Shown: positions 9,455 through 18,761, counted from the first letter of the stretch. The stretch: 64,000 nucleotides of DNA from Filimonas zeae (GCF_014641615.1 NZ_BMIB01000003.1:992001-1056000); one strand, 5' to 3'. Numbers and translations are program-made. The notes: a model not told the origin generated them from the letters alone.

Positions 9455-10144
9455 TTAGTGCTGCTCTACATAAGCAAGTAGTTTTTCTACCAGCAAGTAT
9501 ATCCTTGTATAAGGATTCTTTTTTGCGGGATTTTTACCTGTATGTTCACGTTCCAGCATATATCCGTATTTAATGGCCTGCGCCACATTACCCTTTTCTG
9601 AAATGAGTTTGATCATTGCTATAGCATCTGCCTTGCCTTTGCCATACTTCCGGCCTAACTGATCACTCAATATATCGGTATACTGGTTTCTATGCAAAGC
9701 ATTATTCTGGTATTGAAAATGCAGCACATACCAAAACTCGAAGCACTCATTAGAGTAACCAGGTTCAATGTTCGCATTTTGGGCCATAGACACTGCAGTA
9801 TCAAAATCCTTATCAGTAAAATCATCCTTATCAAAAACTGCCCATACTTCATCAAAAGCGGGTTTTGACGCACTCCTGCTTCTTTCGTCACGCTTTGCAA
9901 TAGCCGTTTCAACAATTTCAATGGTATTTCTCCCCTGCCCCGTTATCACAATCGTTTCCATCATGTGCCTCGGCAGTAGCTGCCTGAAATGCTCAAAGTA
10001 CAAAGGCTCTGTATTCTTACCTTCTGTGACTATTAAAAAATAACGTCGCTGCTCAATAGTTTCTACAGACTTCCCGGAATCAATTTTATCTTTCTCCAGG
10101 CCCTTTAGAAAATCGGCAAAAAAAGACTCCTTCTTATTTGGCAT
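9455..10144 (-). CDS. RloB-like TOPRIM-type protein, partner of the ATPase (AbiL-like pair)
   Basis: A 229-residue cytosolic protein of the RloB family. It begins with a charged stretch, then F-L-I-V-T-E-G-K-N-T-E-P (E41) and, after a helix region, V-F-D-K-D-D (D105, D107), the Glu and D-x-D pattern expected of a TOPRIM-like metal site. TOPRIM proteins act as nucleases in OLD-type and several abortive-infection systems; nuclease activity here is inference. Its start overlaps the end of the upstream ATPase gene by 11 bases, so the two are translated together. From memory, the lactococcal AbiL system has the same order: ATPase, then RloB-like protein. Base composition is visibly more AT-rich than the flanking CAZyme genes, suggesting transfer into the locus. 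Confidence 0.85.
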   Translation of the reverse strand: MPNKKESFFADFLKGLEKDKIDSGKSVETIEQRRYFLIVTEGKNTEPLYFEHFRQLLPRHMMETIVITGQGRNTIEIVETAIAKRDERSRSASKPAFDEVWAVFDKDDFTDKDFDTAVSMAQNANIEPGYSNECFEFWYVLHFQYQNNALHRNQYTDILSDQLGRKYGKGKADAIAMIKLISEKGNVAQAIKYGYMLEREHTGKNPAKKNPYTRIYLLVEKLLAYVEQH

Positions 10145-11381
10145 TGCTTAATAAGGATTCAAATTCTTCAATAAACGGTATCGCTCCATACTTTCCTTCC
10201 AGATAGCTCTTATCATATGGGCTTTCTTTGCGGGGCTTATATTCCACCAATGCAGTTACACTGGAAGCTCCTTTTTCATCTTTGGAAACAAAATAAATCT
10301 GATCCCGCCTCAGTAAAACTCTATCCAATAAAGCAGTATCATGACTGGAAACAAAAAGCTGGGCTTTAAATTTAGCCTTATCCGAATTAAATAACCTTAT
10401 AATGGCTTTACTTAACAAGGTATGTAACCTGGCATCAAACTCATCTATTACTATTACTGCATCGCTTTCTATTGCAAACAGTATACTTCCAATAAGATTA
10501 AAGTATTTGTTAGTGCCTGCTGATTCATCCTTGTGTAACAGGAATGAAGTATAACCTTCCACTTCGCCCTGCTTATTGTATTTCAGGTGCCTTGTTTCAA
10601 CACGTGGCTCTATTCTGGCTCTAAATAGATCATTCTGTTTGGCTGCATTTATTACTCCATCGTCTTCGGATGCAAACAAATCTTCTATCCCCAAATCAGC
10701 CCGTTTAATCAGCTCTTTAATTTTAGCTGCATGAACAGGATTTTGCAGGTATTCCAGCGTTTTGCGGGAAGTGGACTGATCATCCAGTCCTGAAATAACA
10801 GCCATTTTTTTAAACCAATGAACAATCTCCAAAGCCTTCTCCACATTCCACTGTGAGCCAACGGTCAGAAACAATGCGTTGGATCGGGTTTTCTTTACTA
10901 AGTCTTCACCATCAGGAAAGCGTTTTTCATCAATTTCAAACTCCTGCCCTATGCGTAAAAACACCGGATAATCTTTTCCATTGGGGCTTTTTGCCTCCAG
11001 CAGCCATTCCTTATGTACCTTTTCAGAATCCAGCTCAAACCCATACCGATAACGGATGCCATTGAGTATAAATTCAGCTTCAAATAAACTCGGTAACTTT
11101 TCAGTTTCCGTGCTTAAAGCAAACGGCTGAGGAAAAAGTTTTTCAGATAAGGACTCGTTTACTGAATCTGCTATCCAGGTTTTATAAAACAACAACGCAT
11201 CTATTATTTTAGACTTACCACTCGCGTTATGGCCGTATAGTACGATAGAACGCAACAAATCCATCCCAGCCTCCTGAAAAATATTAGAATCAGTATGCTC
11301 GCTGATACCGGCAGCATTAAAGTTTATTACAACAGGTTCTTTTACACTTTTGAAATTCTTCACCTTGAAGTACACCAGCAT
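10134..11381 (-). CDS. AAA/ABC-type ATPase, RloA/AbiLi-like, first gene of defence pair
   Basis: A 415-residue cytosolic ATPase of the AAA_15/AAA_21 group (OLD/RecF-like heads). N-terminal F-K-V-K-N-F-K-S-V-K-E and Walker A GHNASGKS (50-57) are typical; Walker B is V-I-V-I-D-E-F-D, followed by R-L-H-T-L-L, and the H-loop is F-V-S-S-H-D. There is no fused TOPRIM domain; that activity sits in the overlapping downstream RloB-like gene. Such pairs sense phage infection and activate an effector in abortive-infection systems; here this is inference from family and gene order. It is divergent from the membrane AraC gene, and its upstream region carries overlapping palindromes (11385-11450). Composition is more AT-rich than neighbours. 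Confidence 0.85.
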   Translation of the reverse strand: MLVYFKVKNFKSVKEPVVINFNAAGISEHTDSNIFQEAGMDLLRSIVLYGHNASGKSKIIDALLFYKTWIADSVNESLSEKLFPQPFALSTETEKLPSLFEAEFILNGIRYRYGFELDSEKVHKEWLLEAKSPNGKDYPVFLRIGQEFEIDEKRFPDGEDLVKKTRSNALFLTVGSQWNVEKALEIVHWFKKMAVISGLDDQSTSRKTLEYLQNPVHAAKIKELIKRADLGIEDLFASEDDGVINAAKQNDLFRARIEPRVETRHLKYNKQGEVEGYTSFLLHKDESAGTNKYFNLIGSILFAIESDAVIVIDEFDARLHTLLSKAIIRLFNSDKAKFKAQLFVSSHDTALLDRVLLRRDQIYFVSKDEKGASSVTALVEYKPRKESPYDKSYLEGKYGAIPFIEEFESLLSNAK

Positions 11382-11384
11382 TCC

Positions 11385-11450
11385 ATCACGTTTTGTGCTA
11401 AATTAATCCTAAGTGTGATATTTTATCACGTTGCGTAATAAAATATCACG
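11385..11450. promoter_or_regulatory. Overlapping palindromes and ATCACG repeats before the ATPase/RloB pair
   Basis: Three ATCACG copies lie at 11385-11390, 11425-11430 and 11445-11450 (40 and 20 bases apart). A perfect inverted repeat GTGATA-TTT-TATCAC occupies 11415-11429. A second, ATTTTATCACG-TTG-CGTAATAAAAT (one mismatch), occupies 11420-11444 and overlaps the first. The cluster starts 4 bases upstream of the ATPase start codon and resembles an operator or autoregulatory site; the binding protein is unknown. Confidence 0.5.
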
Positions 11451-11610
11451 GAAAAACGCGCAAAACACGTCATTTTTTCACTAAACAGCGCACCAGGTCA
11501 TGTTTAATGAAGAAAATGCGCAAAAACTGGAATTTTAATCACATGACTTATACCCGACAACAAACCCATTCCTTTTACTTGTATATTACTTACCCATTCA
11601 ACCAATATTC

Positions 11611-12804
11611 ATGTACTTCCAGTTTGGCCTGCGCAGCTCTTTACTGCTTATCTTTTTCACACACCTGGTGGTATATGCCTTCCTTTTCTGGAAAAGGGGC
11701 ATAAAGCAGGAGCGTCTGGCAGACAGGCTCTTAGGTACATTTCTGTTTTTATCGGCCCTGTTTATTTTTCCCTGGATGGCTGGTTTTGCCGGCTGGTACG
11801 ATACACAGCCTTACCGCGATGTGCTGTTTTACACGCCCTTTATACACGCGCTGTTTTTTGGGCCGCTGCTGTACCTGTATCTGAAAAGCCTTACCAATAA
11901 CGGGTACCGGATGACGCGGAAAGATTGGCTGCATTTTTTACCCGGCGGCCTGTATATATTGTGGAGTTTGGTGGTGGCTGTTACCGATAAATGGATAGTG
12001 AAAGACTATTACCTGATGAACGGCTACAGCGACCCCGATTTTGACAGCTGGTATAGTCTGGTATGGTCGCTCAGTTTGCTCACCTACCTCATTTTCGCCA
12101 TACGCTATTACCGGCAGTACATTGCCTTTAGCCAGTACGAGTTTTCGTTTGCCTGGGAGGCGGGTTTTAAGTGGCTGCGCAATTTTTTGTATGTGTTTTG
12201 CATGCTTACCCTGTTGCTGCTGAGTGAACAGATTTTATCACTGTTCATCAACCTGCATTATGTCCGCTCCTGGTATTACTTTTTTGCCTTTGCGCTGATG
12301 GTGTATTATATGGCCATTACCGGGTACAATACCGGGCCCGTGCCGTATATCAAACTCAATTTTCAGCCGCAGCTGCTGCTGGAATACCGGGCTCCCCTGC
12401 TGCTGGAGTATCCGCTGGCGGCGGTGAATGACCAGCCGGAGGAAGCGCCGGCCTGGATGAACGACTGGAAGCTACAGGTACTACAACTGGTGGAGGCGGA
12501 AAAAGTGTATACTGACCCGGAACTGACCCTGACCCAGCTGGCCCGTAAAATGAACACCAATGCCTCGCTGCTGAGCAAAGTAATCAATACCTGTTTTCAG
12601 CAGAACTTCAACGACTTTATCAATTATTACCGCGTGCAGGAAACCATTCGCCTGATGCAAAGCGGGGAACACCGGCACCTGAATCTGCTGGTGATTGCCT
12701 ATGAAGCGGGGTTCAATTCCAAATCCACCTTTAACCGGGCCTTTAAAAAAGTAACCGGTAAAACGCCGGGCGACTACCCCGGAGCGGCCCAACCCGGCCA
12801 ATAA
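11611..12804 (+). CDS. AraC-family regulator with N-terminal multi-pass membrane domain
   Basis: A 397-residue protein whose first ~240 residues contain about seven hydrophobic segments (e.g. L-L-L-I-F-F-T-H-L-V-V-Y near the start, a run near 65-85, and others to about 235). A C-terminal AraC-type helix-turn-helix domain follows (about 295-390, L-T-L-T-Q-L-A-R-K-M ... A-Y-E-A-G-F-N-S-K-S-T-F-N-R-A-F). This membrane-AraC architecture is common in Bacteroidota and probably senses a signal at the inner membrane. It lies 79 bases before a TonB-dependent receptor gene on the same strand, its most likely target. It starts 229 bases from the divergent ATPase gene. There is no visible link to the surrounding xylan enzymes. 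Confidence 0.85.
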   Translation: MYFQFGLRSSLLLIFFTHLVVYAFLFWKRGIKQERLADRLLGTFLFLSALFIFPWMAGFAGWYDTQPYRDVLFYTPFIHALFFGPLLYLYLKSLTNNGYRMTRKDWLHFLPGGLYILWSLVVAVTDKWIVKDYYLMNGYSDPDFDSWYSLVWSLSLLTYLIFAIRYYRQYIAFSQYEFSFAWEAGFKWLRNFLYVFCMLTLLLLSEQILSLFINLHYVRSWYYFFAFALMVYYMAITGYNTGPVPYIKLNFQPQLLLEYRAPLLLEYPLAAVNDQPEEAPAWMNDWKLQVLQLVEAEKVYTDPELTLTQLARKMNTNASLLSKVINTCFQQNFNDFINYYRVQETIRLMQSGEHRHLNLLVIAYEAGFNSKSTFNRAFKKVTGKTPGDYPGAAQPGQ

Positions 12805-12883
12805 CAGCAACTTGTGGTGTCAAATCATATATTGAAGCGATGGCGCATGCCCGCAACAATACCTTGCTACCCAAAATCACACT

Positions 12884-15187
12884 ATGAAATTTGGGTTGTT
12901 TGGAATAGCACTTTTAGGTAGCCTGGCAGTGCAGGCACAGCTAAGCGGCACCGTAACAGATGAGAAAAATCAGCCGCTGCCGGCTGTAACCCTGCGGCTG
13001 TGTACAAACGCCGATTCGGCGGTGCAGCATACCACCCGCACCAATACTGCGGGTTATTTTCAGCTGCCGCAGCAGGCCAATACCTACCTGGAAATACAAC
13101 ATACCGGCTACCAGCTGCGCCGGATTACCAACCCCACAGGCAACCTGGGCCGTATGGTACTTACCCCGCAAGCCAATATGCTGGGCGGCGTAACGGTAAA
13201 AACCAGGTTACCCTTTGTGCAGCAAGGCACCGACCGCACTACTATTAGTATTAACAGCCAGGTGCTGAAACTGGCCGATAACGCGCTGGATGTGATAAGG
13301 CTGGCGCCTGGGTTAACCATTTCAGATAACGAAGATGCTATTGCCCTGAGTGGCAAAGAGGCGGTACAGGTAATGATTAACGATAAACCGGTACGTTTAA
13401 GCAGCCGCGACCTGGTAAAACTGCTTAAATCCATGCCTGCCGCCTCTCTTAGCCAGTTGGAGGTAATGAGCAACCCCTCTGCCAGATACGACGTAACCGG
13501 TAATACTGCGCTGCTGAATATTAAAACCCGGCAGCATGTAATACGCGGGTTAACGGGCAACCTGGATGCCTCTACCTCGCAGGGCGTTCATAACATGGGC
13601 GATGTATCCGGCCTGTTCAACTACGGCACCCCCAAACTGGCAGTGAGTACCTACCTGGGCTGGCATTACGGCGCCTATCAAACCCGGTATAACAAAGAAA
13701 CGATGCTAAACAGCAACCTGCTGGCACAGCAGAACACCACCCTGGACAAATGGCGCGACCCGGTAGTACGTTTAACAGCGGAATATCACCTCAACAGCCG
13801 GCAAACCATTGGCGGGCTGATAGAGCGGGAAGTAAGCACCAATAAAGGCAGTTATGAAACCACCTCACAAATAGCCCGACAGCAAACCAACACTTACGCT
13901 TATAACCCCAACAAGCGGTACTGGACAACCTTCAACATCAACTACCGCTATGCCGATACTACCGGTAATGAGTTTACAGTAGATGTTGACCGGGCGGGTT
14001 ATACCAAAGAAGATACCAGCCGGATAGCCACAGATGCACAAAGACATTTGCAATACATCACACATACGGTCATCACCATTACCACTGCCAAAGCAGATTA
14101 CACACACAACTGGAAAAACAAATGGAAACTGGAAGGCGGCGTAAAGCTGTCAGCCGTAAATACCGACAACCGATTTACCCAAAGCGATGTACCGGGCAAT
14201 GACTATTTTGTATACCGGGAAAAAGTGAACAGCGCGTATGCCAACCTTTCTAAAAACTACCGCAAATGGGGCTGGCAATTGGGCATACGGCTGGAGCAAA
14301 CCCACGTAAAAGGAACCGGCACCGATGCAGCAGGCACACATTTTCAGCGGCCGGATTCTGCTTATACCAACTGGTTACCTGCTATATACCTCAGCTGGCA
14401 GCCTTTAGCAGGTCAGCACCTGCGGCTATCGCTGAACCAACGCATTAAAAGACCGGACTACACCGATTTGCAACCCTTCACCTATCAAACCGACCCCTAC
14501 CATTACCAAACGGGCAACCCGTTGTTGCAGGCGCAGAAGAATACCAACATAGAACTCAGCTATACCTGCAAAGAAAAATTCACCCTCACCGCAGCGTATA
14601 CCCATACCGGCAATTATTTCAACCCCGTACAGTACCGTAAAGGAGATATTACATACCAGACCACACAGAATGCAGGTACCATGAACAACTGGGATATAAA
14701 CCTGAATTACCCCATAACCATCCGCAAATGGTGGACGATGGTAAACAAAGCCTCGGGCTTTTACAATCATTTCAGCGGGCAGCTTTTGGGGGGTATGCTG
14801 AATATTGGGCAATGGAGCTATACCGCCAGTACCAGCCAGCGTTTTACGCTTCCCGCCAAACTACAACTGCAGCTGAGCGCCCGGTATGCTTCCCCGGTAA
14901 CAAACTTAATTTATCACCAGGGAAGTAATGCCAATGTAAGCCTGGGGCTTAGCCGTAAGTTATTTAATAATAAGGGAAGCGTTGGTATATCGGTCAGCGA
15001 TATCTTTCTTACCCAGCGTAATATTACCACCGTTAACTTCGGCAGTTTACAATATACCAATTACAGCACCTGGGAAAGCCGGCGCATCAGCCTGCGGTTT
15101 AACTGGCGCTTTGGCAATACCAAAGTGCAGCAAACGCAGGACCGCGAAACCGGCAACAGCGATGAAAAAGGCCGTAGCGGCAAGTAG
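12884..15187 (+). CDS. TonB-dependent outer-membrane receptor (beta-barrel family, not SusC)
   Basis: A 767-residue outer-membrane protein. A signal peptide (1-18, ending AVQAQ) is followed by a carboxypeptidase-regulatory-like domain (about 19-90, LSGTVTDEKNQPLPAV), a plug-like region (about 110-210, with A-L-D-V-I-R-L-A-P-G and V-Q-V-M-I-N-D-K-P-V), then a long barrel rich in alternating aromatic strands. This is the outer-membrane-beta-barrel family; ligands are usually peptides, metals or small compounds rather than glycans, and there is no SusD partner beside it. It probably forms a unit with the membrane AraC gene. It ends 21 bases before the convergent GH43 gene, with no obvious terminator between. 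Confidence 0.85.
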   Translation: MKFGLFGIALLGSLAVQAQLSGTVTDEKNQPLPAVTLRLCTNADSAVQHTTRTNTAGYFQLPQQANTYLEIQHTGYQLRRITNPTGNLGRMVLTPQANMLGGVTVKTRLPFVQQGTDRTTISINSQVLKLADNALDVIRLAPGLTISDNEDAIALSGKEAVQVMINDKPVRLSSRDLVKLLKSMPAASLSQLEVMSNPSARYDVTGNTALLNIKTRQHVIRGLTGNLDASTSQGVHNMGDVSGLFNYGTPKLAVSTYLGWHYGAYQTRYNKETMLNSNLLAQQNTTLDKWRDPVVRLTAEYHLNSRQTIGGLIEREVSTNKGSYETTSQIARQQTNTYAYNPNKRYWTTFNINYRYADTTGNEFTVDVDRAGYTKEDTSRIATDAQRHLQYITHTVITITTAKADYTHNWKNKWKLEGGVKLSAVNTDNRFTQSDVPGNDYFVYREKVNSAYANLSKNYRKWGWQLGIRLEQTHVKGTGTDAAGTHFQRPDSAYTNWLPAIYLSWQPLAGQHLRLSLNQRIKRPDYTDLQPFTYQTDPYHYQTGNPLLQAQKNTNIELSYTCKEKFTLTAAYTHTGNYFNPVQYRKGDITYQTTQNAGTMNNWDINLNYPITIRKWWTMVNKASGFYNHFSGQLLGGMLNIGQWSYTASTSQRFTLPAKLQLQLSARYASPVTNLIYHQGSNANVSLGLSRKLFNNKGSVGISVSDIFLTQRNITTVNFGSLQYTNYSTWESRRISLRFNWRFGNTKVQQTQDRETGNSDEKGRSGK

Positions 15188-15208
15188 CACCGTGTGCAAC
15201 ACCCCTGC

Positions 15209-16549
15209 TTATAACGCCAGCTGCAGCCAGTCCACCTCGCAACTGCCCTGCCCTTTTAAGGTAACCACCAGGTTTTGTACGCCTGCCGGTTTGCCTTTTA
15301 CGGGCGCAGTTACTACCTGCCACTGGTTGCCGCTTTTTACAGGTACTTCTGCAACTACCGGCCCCTTTACACTGTTCAGCCGTACCTGTAAGGTAGCACC
15401 GGTTGCAGATACCACACGGGCCTGTAAGGTTTTGAGCGGTTGGCTGCCAAAATCAACGCTGTTGTATTGCACCCAGCCATCCGTATTTTGAAAAACGGTT
15501 TTCCAGCCACCGAATGTGTTGGTGGTATCCAGAAAGGCTATGCTGGCACCGCCAGGGCTGATGTGGCTGTAACGGTCAATCTGTATGGGGTTGGTGGCCT
15601 TGGTAAGGCCTGCGCCGCGTAGCGTGGGTATCACTTTGCGGATGGTTCCATCCGGTTCAAAGAACAGGCTGTCTATACGGATAGACCTGTTTTTATCGAA
15701 ACGTGGTGACAAATCGTTATTATGATAAAACAGGTACCACTGTTTGTTGTATTCCATGATAGACTGGTGGTTGGTCCAGCAGCCGGTAGGCGATTCATCC
15801 ATAATAACACCGGTAACCGTAAACGGCCCCATAGGGGTATTGCCCATAGCATATTCCAGGCTTTCTGTTTTGTTGCGCACATGCGGATAAGTCAGATAGT
15901 ATTTGCCACCACGCTCAAACAGCCACGGCCCTTCTTTCAGGCCCTGTGTGGGCATATTGGCTATTACTACCGGCTCACCATCCAGCTCCAGCATATTCTC
16001 CTTCAGTTTGGCCATGTACAGGTTGCCCTGTGCCCAGTACATATAAGCCTGCCCATCTTTATCAATAAATACATTGGGATCGATACCGCGTACGTTAGCC
16101 ATCGGCTCCGGCTGTGGTGTAAAGGGGCCCTCCGGTTTATCGGCTATGGCTACGCCAATGGAAAAGCCTCTGCCTTTGGTGGTGTCTTTGGCGGGGGCCG
16201 GGAAATAGAAATAGTATTTGCCGTTGCGGTATACACAGTCCGGTGCCCACATGCTGTAAGCGGTGGGCGCTGTCCAGTTGGTTTTATCCTGGCTCACAAT
16301 TACGCCGTGGTCTGTCCAGTCTGTAAGGTTGTCAGAAGAAAATACATGATAATCTTCCATACAAAACCAGTTGGGGCGGCCCTGGCCCGGCCCGCATTTA
16401 ATATCGTGCGAAGGGTATACATATACCCGGTTGTTGAACACCCGTGCAGAAGGATCGGCTGTAAACTGGTTGGTGATAAAAGGGTTCTGAGCCTGCGCAC
16501 CGGCACCGGCCAGTAAAGGCAACAGTATAGATAAGAATTGTTTTTTCAT
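15209..16549 (-). CDS. GH43 family glycosidase with C-terminal CBM6-like module
   Basis: A 446-residue secreted GH43. Signal peptide MKKQFLSILL... ends GAQAQ (about 21). Catalytic residues are base D32 in TADPSA, D157 in GIDPNVF and acid E206 in LKEGPW, and S-M-W-A-P-D is the conserved propeller segment. The last ~130 residues form a CBM6-like carbohydrate-binding module. It follows the double CE1 gene by 5 bases on the same strand, so they share a transcript: an esterase and an arabinosidase or xylosidase acting on the same arabinoxylan side chains is a sensible pairing. It is more distant from the two GH43-CBM6 genes at the left end than they are from each other, judging by the segments around the catalytic residues. 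Confidence 0.88.
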   Translation of the reverse strand: MKKQFLSILLPLLAGAGAQAQNPFITNQFTADPSARVFNNRVYVYPSHDIKCGPGQGRPNWFCMEDYHVFSSDNLTDWTDHGVIVSQDKTNWTAPTAYSMWAPDCVYRNGKYYFYFPAPAKDTTKGRGFSIGVAIADKPEGPFTPQPEPMANVRGIDPNVFIDKDGQAYMYWAQGNLYMAKLKENMLELDGEPVVIANMPTQGLKEGPWLFERGGKYYLTYPHVRNKTESLEYAMGNTPMGPFTVTGVIMDESPTGCWTNHQSIMEYNKQWYLFYHNNDLSPRFDKNRSIRIDSLFFEPDGTIRKVIPTLRGAGLTKATNPIQIDRYSHISPGGASIAFLDTTNTFGGWKTVFQNTDGWVQYNSVDFGSQPLKTLQARVVSATGATLQVRLNSVKGPVVAEVPVKSGNQWQVVTAPVKGKPAGVQNLVVTLKGQGSCEVDWLQLAL

Positions 16550-16554
16550 ATGTT

Positions 16555-18468
16555 TTATTTAAACAACAGTTTGGCAAACTGATACAGGTTATTGCGCCAT
16601 ACCGGCCAGGTGTGGCCGCCGGGGTATTCACTGTATGTATAGCGTACATGCAGCTCATCCAGCTTTTTCATCATATTCTGGCAATTGTTCCAGGCAATAT
16701 CTTCCTTGCCGCCCATGGCTATCCAAAACTGTTTCAGGTTATTGTTAATGGTAGTGGCATTCTCTTTCATAAAAGCATATTGCTGCTCTGCCACCGGTTG
16801 CTGGCCGCCAAACCAGCCGGAGCTGAACACGCCCAGGTAATTAAACAGGCTGGTATTGCTTACACCTGCGTACAGGGTTTGCAAACCGCCCATAGATAAA
16901 CCTGCCAGCGCCCGCCGACTGGCTTCTTTAGAAGCACGGTAGTTGCTTTCCACCGTGGGTATCACTACATTCTTCAGTTCATTCTCAAATGCTTTCAGCG
17001 CCATCTCGTTAAAACCACCGGTACCTACGTTGCCATCCATCATTACCACCAGCATGGGTTTTGCTTCGCCTGCGGCAATCAGGTTATCCAGTATCAGATC
17101 TGTTTTCCCCTGGGTACTCCAGCCGCGCTCATCTTCCCCGCCGCCGTGCAGCAGGTACAATACCGGGTATTGCTGGCCTGCAGCATTATCATACCCCGGC
17201 GGCGTATAAATAAACATGCGGCGCCAGGAGTTGGTAACCATAGAAAAATAGCGGTGCATACGTACCCCGCCATGCGGCACATCCTTAGTGGCATAATAAG
17301 CGCCACCGGCAAAAGGTATTTCAATACCTGCAGCCATGCGGCCCATGCCGTAAAAAGTTTCGCTGGCCGGATCGGCCACCGCTACTCCATCTATCAGCAG
17401 CGAATAATAATGAAAACCTTCACTGATTGAATCGGTGGTTACCGTCCAGTAACCGCCGGTATCTTTAGCCATATCGTATTTCCTGCCCAGATCAACCTGA
17501 ACCCGCTGCGCTTCCGGCGCTTTCAGGCGAAACACTACGCGGTTATCCGGCAGTATCTGTGGATACCGGGCGTTGCGTACATTGGTGGTGGCAGGTGTAC
17601 CCAGCAGCGTATACTGCGTAAAAACAGAAGGATCTACGGGTTTAAACAGAAACTGCGAGAACATATACAGCCCGTTTTTCCATACTTTAAAATCGTGCAC
17701 GCCGGGTTCAATATAATACACATGCGGCACCTTGTTTTCGTACAGGTAATCGTGTGTGCGTTTGCTGAAAGTAATAAGGTTATCATTATCGCCGCAGGAT
17801 ATCCATAACAACTTCAATTGCTGGCGGGCCTTTTCCGGATCAGGCACCAGCAGTTCCGGCTTTTTAGTATTGGGGGCAGAAGAAAAACCGCCTACCCAGG
17901 CAAACTTATCCAGATTGCCCAAACCAAAGTTGAGGGATTGACCGCCGCCCATAGATAAACCGGCAATAGCACGGTTTTCGCGGTTGGTCAATACCGGAAA
18001 TTGTTTTTCTACATAAGGGATAAGGTCGTTTAACAAATCCTGCTCAAACGTGGCAAAAGCCTGCACCTTATCCTGTGCCATAATATTGCCGGTAGGCCGG
18101 TCATCCTTCATGGCCCGGCCGTTGGGCAGCACTACTATCATGGGTGAAAGCTTGCCCTGTGCATACAGGTTATCCAGTATAATCTGCGGAGTGCCACCGT
18201 TGAGCCATTCCTTTTCATCGCCGCCAATACCATGTAGCAGGTACAGTACGGGGTACTTCGTTTTTTTAGAGTAACCGGGCGGCGTATAAATCAACGCCCG
18301 GCGCGTGGTGCCCACGGTTTTGGAAGCATATTGAATGGTATCGATTTTTCCGTGTGCAATAGCCGTTTGCAGCACATCAAAGCCCTGCGGGGCATGTTTT
18401 ACAACTTGTGTATGCCCGGTAATAAAGGCGATACAAAAACCAGCAATCGTAAGCGTTAGCCGTTTCAT
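16555..18468 (-). CDS. Double CE1 esterase (two esterase domains joined by a CBM48-like module)
   Basis: A 637-residue secreted protein carrying two complete CE1 (feruloyl/acetyl-xylan esterase type) domains. The first spans about 45-280, with nucleophile S172 in AGLSMGGG and His near 258. A CBM48-like E-set follows (about 295-395). The second esterase domain is about 400-637, with S525 in AGLSMGGL and H619 in PGGHTW. Both keep the Ser-His pair, so both may be active, perhaps on different esters. I chose the ATG at 18468 (MKRLTLTIAG... signal peptide); the ATG at 18492 adds eight residues. The second half matches the module order (E-set then esterase) of the two single CE1 genes at 37024 and 38220. 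It is first in a two-gene operon with GH43. Confidence 0.88.
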   Translation of the reverse strand: MKRLTLTIAGFCIAFITGHTQVVKHAPQGFDVLQTAIAHGKIDTIQYASKTVGTTRRALIYTPPGYSKKTKYPVLYLLHGIGGDEKEWLNGGTPQIILDNLYAQGKLSPMIVVLPNGRAMKDDRPTGNIMAQDKVQAFATFEQDLLNDLIPYVEKQFPVLTNRENRAIAGLSMGGGQSLNFGLGNLDKFAWVGGFSSAPNTKKPELLVPDPEKARQQLKLLWISCGDNDNLITFSKRTHDYLYENKVPHVYYIEPGVHDFKVWKNGLYMFSQFLFKPVDPSVFTQYTLLGTPATTNVRNARYPQILPDNRVVFRLKAPEAQRVQVDLGRKYDMAKDTGGYWTVTTDSISEGFHYYSLLIDGVAVADPASETFYGMGRMAAGIEIPFAGGAYYATKDVPHGGVRMHRYFSMVTNSWRRMFIYTPPGYDNAAGQQYPVLYLLHGGGEDERGWSTQGKTDLILDNLIAAGEAKPMLVVMMDGNVGTGGFNEMALKAFENELKNVVIPTVESNYRASKEASRRALAGLSMGGLQTLYAGVSNTSLFNYLGVFSSGWFGGQQPVAEQQYAFMKENATTINNNLKQFWIAMGGKEDIAWNNCQNMMKKLDELHVRYTYSEYPGGHTWPVWRNNLYQFAKLLFK

Positions 18469-18596
18469 GATGATGAACGTATTTATGATCAAAGTTTATA
18501 ATAGAAACAAATGATATGGCAAGCCGGCACAGGCAGGTGCAGAAGAGTGAGTTACCGGCTTTCGCCCGACAATAATAGGACTTTTCCCGATTTTTG

Positions 18597-18611
18597 CAAT
18601 CGATTACATAA
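18597..18611 (+). promoter_or_regulatory. 15-base shared box, copy 1 (CAATCGATTACATAA)
   Basis: This lies in the 293-base divergent region between the CE1-CE1 gene and GH115, 129 bases from the former start and 150 bases before the latter. The sequence is identical to the box at 36930-36944 and one base different from that at 36661-36675. The core AATCGATT is a palindrome with a central CG, as in LacI-family operators. The rest of the divergent region shows no clear -33/-7 pair. Confidence 0.6.
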
Positions 18612-18761
18612 TTTATTCAAAATTCGTCTAAATTAGCCCTCAGAAAGGATATAAACGATTGTGTGCAAGCCATTAGAAATGCTACTACGCTTTACCGGCA
18701 TGCATACTGCCCTTTACGCTTCGGGATAAGATAACCAGCAACATGTAAACAGATTGCCAGC

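Noticed and set aside
11507..11704. Small plus-strand frame before the AraC gene
   Set aside because: It overlaps the AraC start in another frame, has no domain, and its codons in the overlap are explained by the AraC gene.
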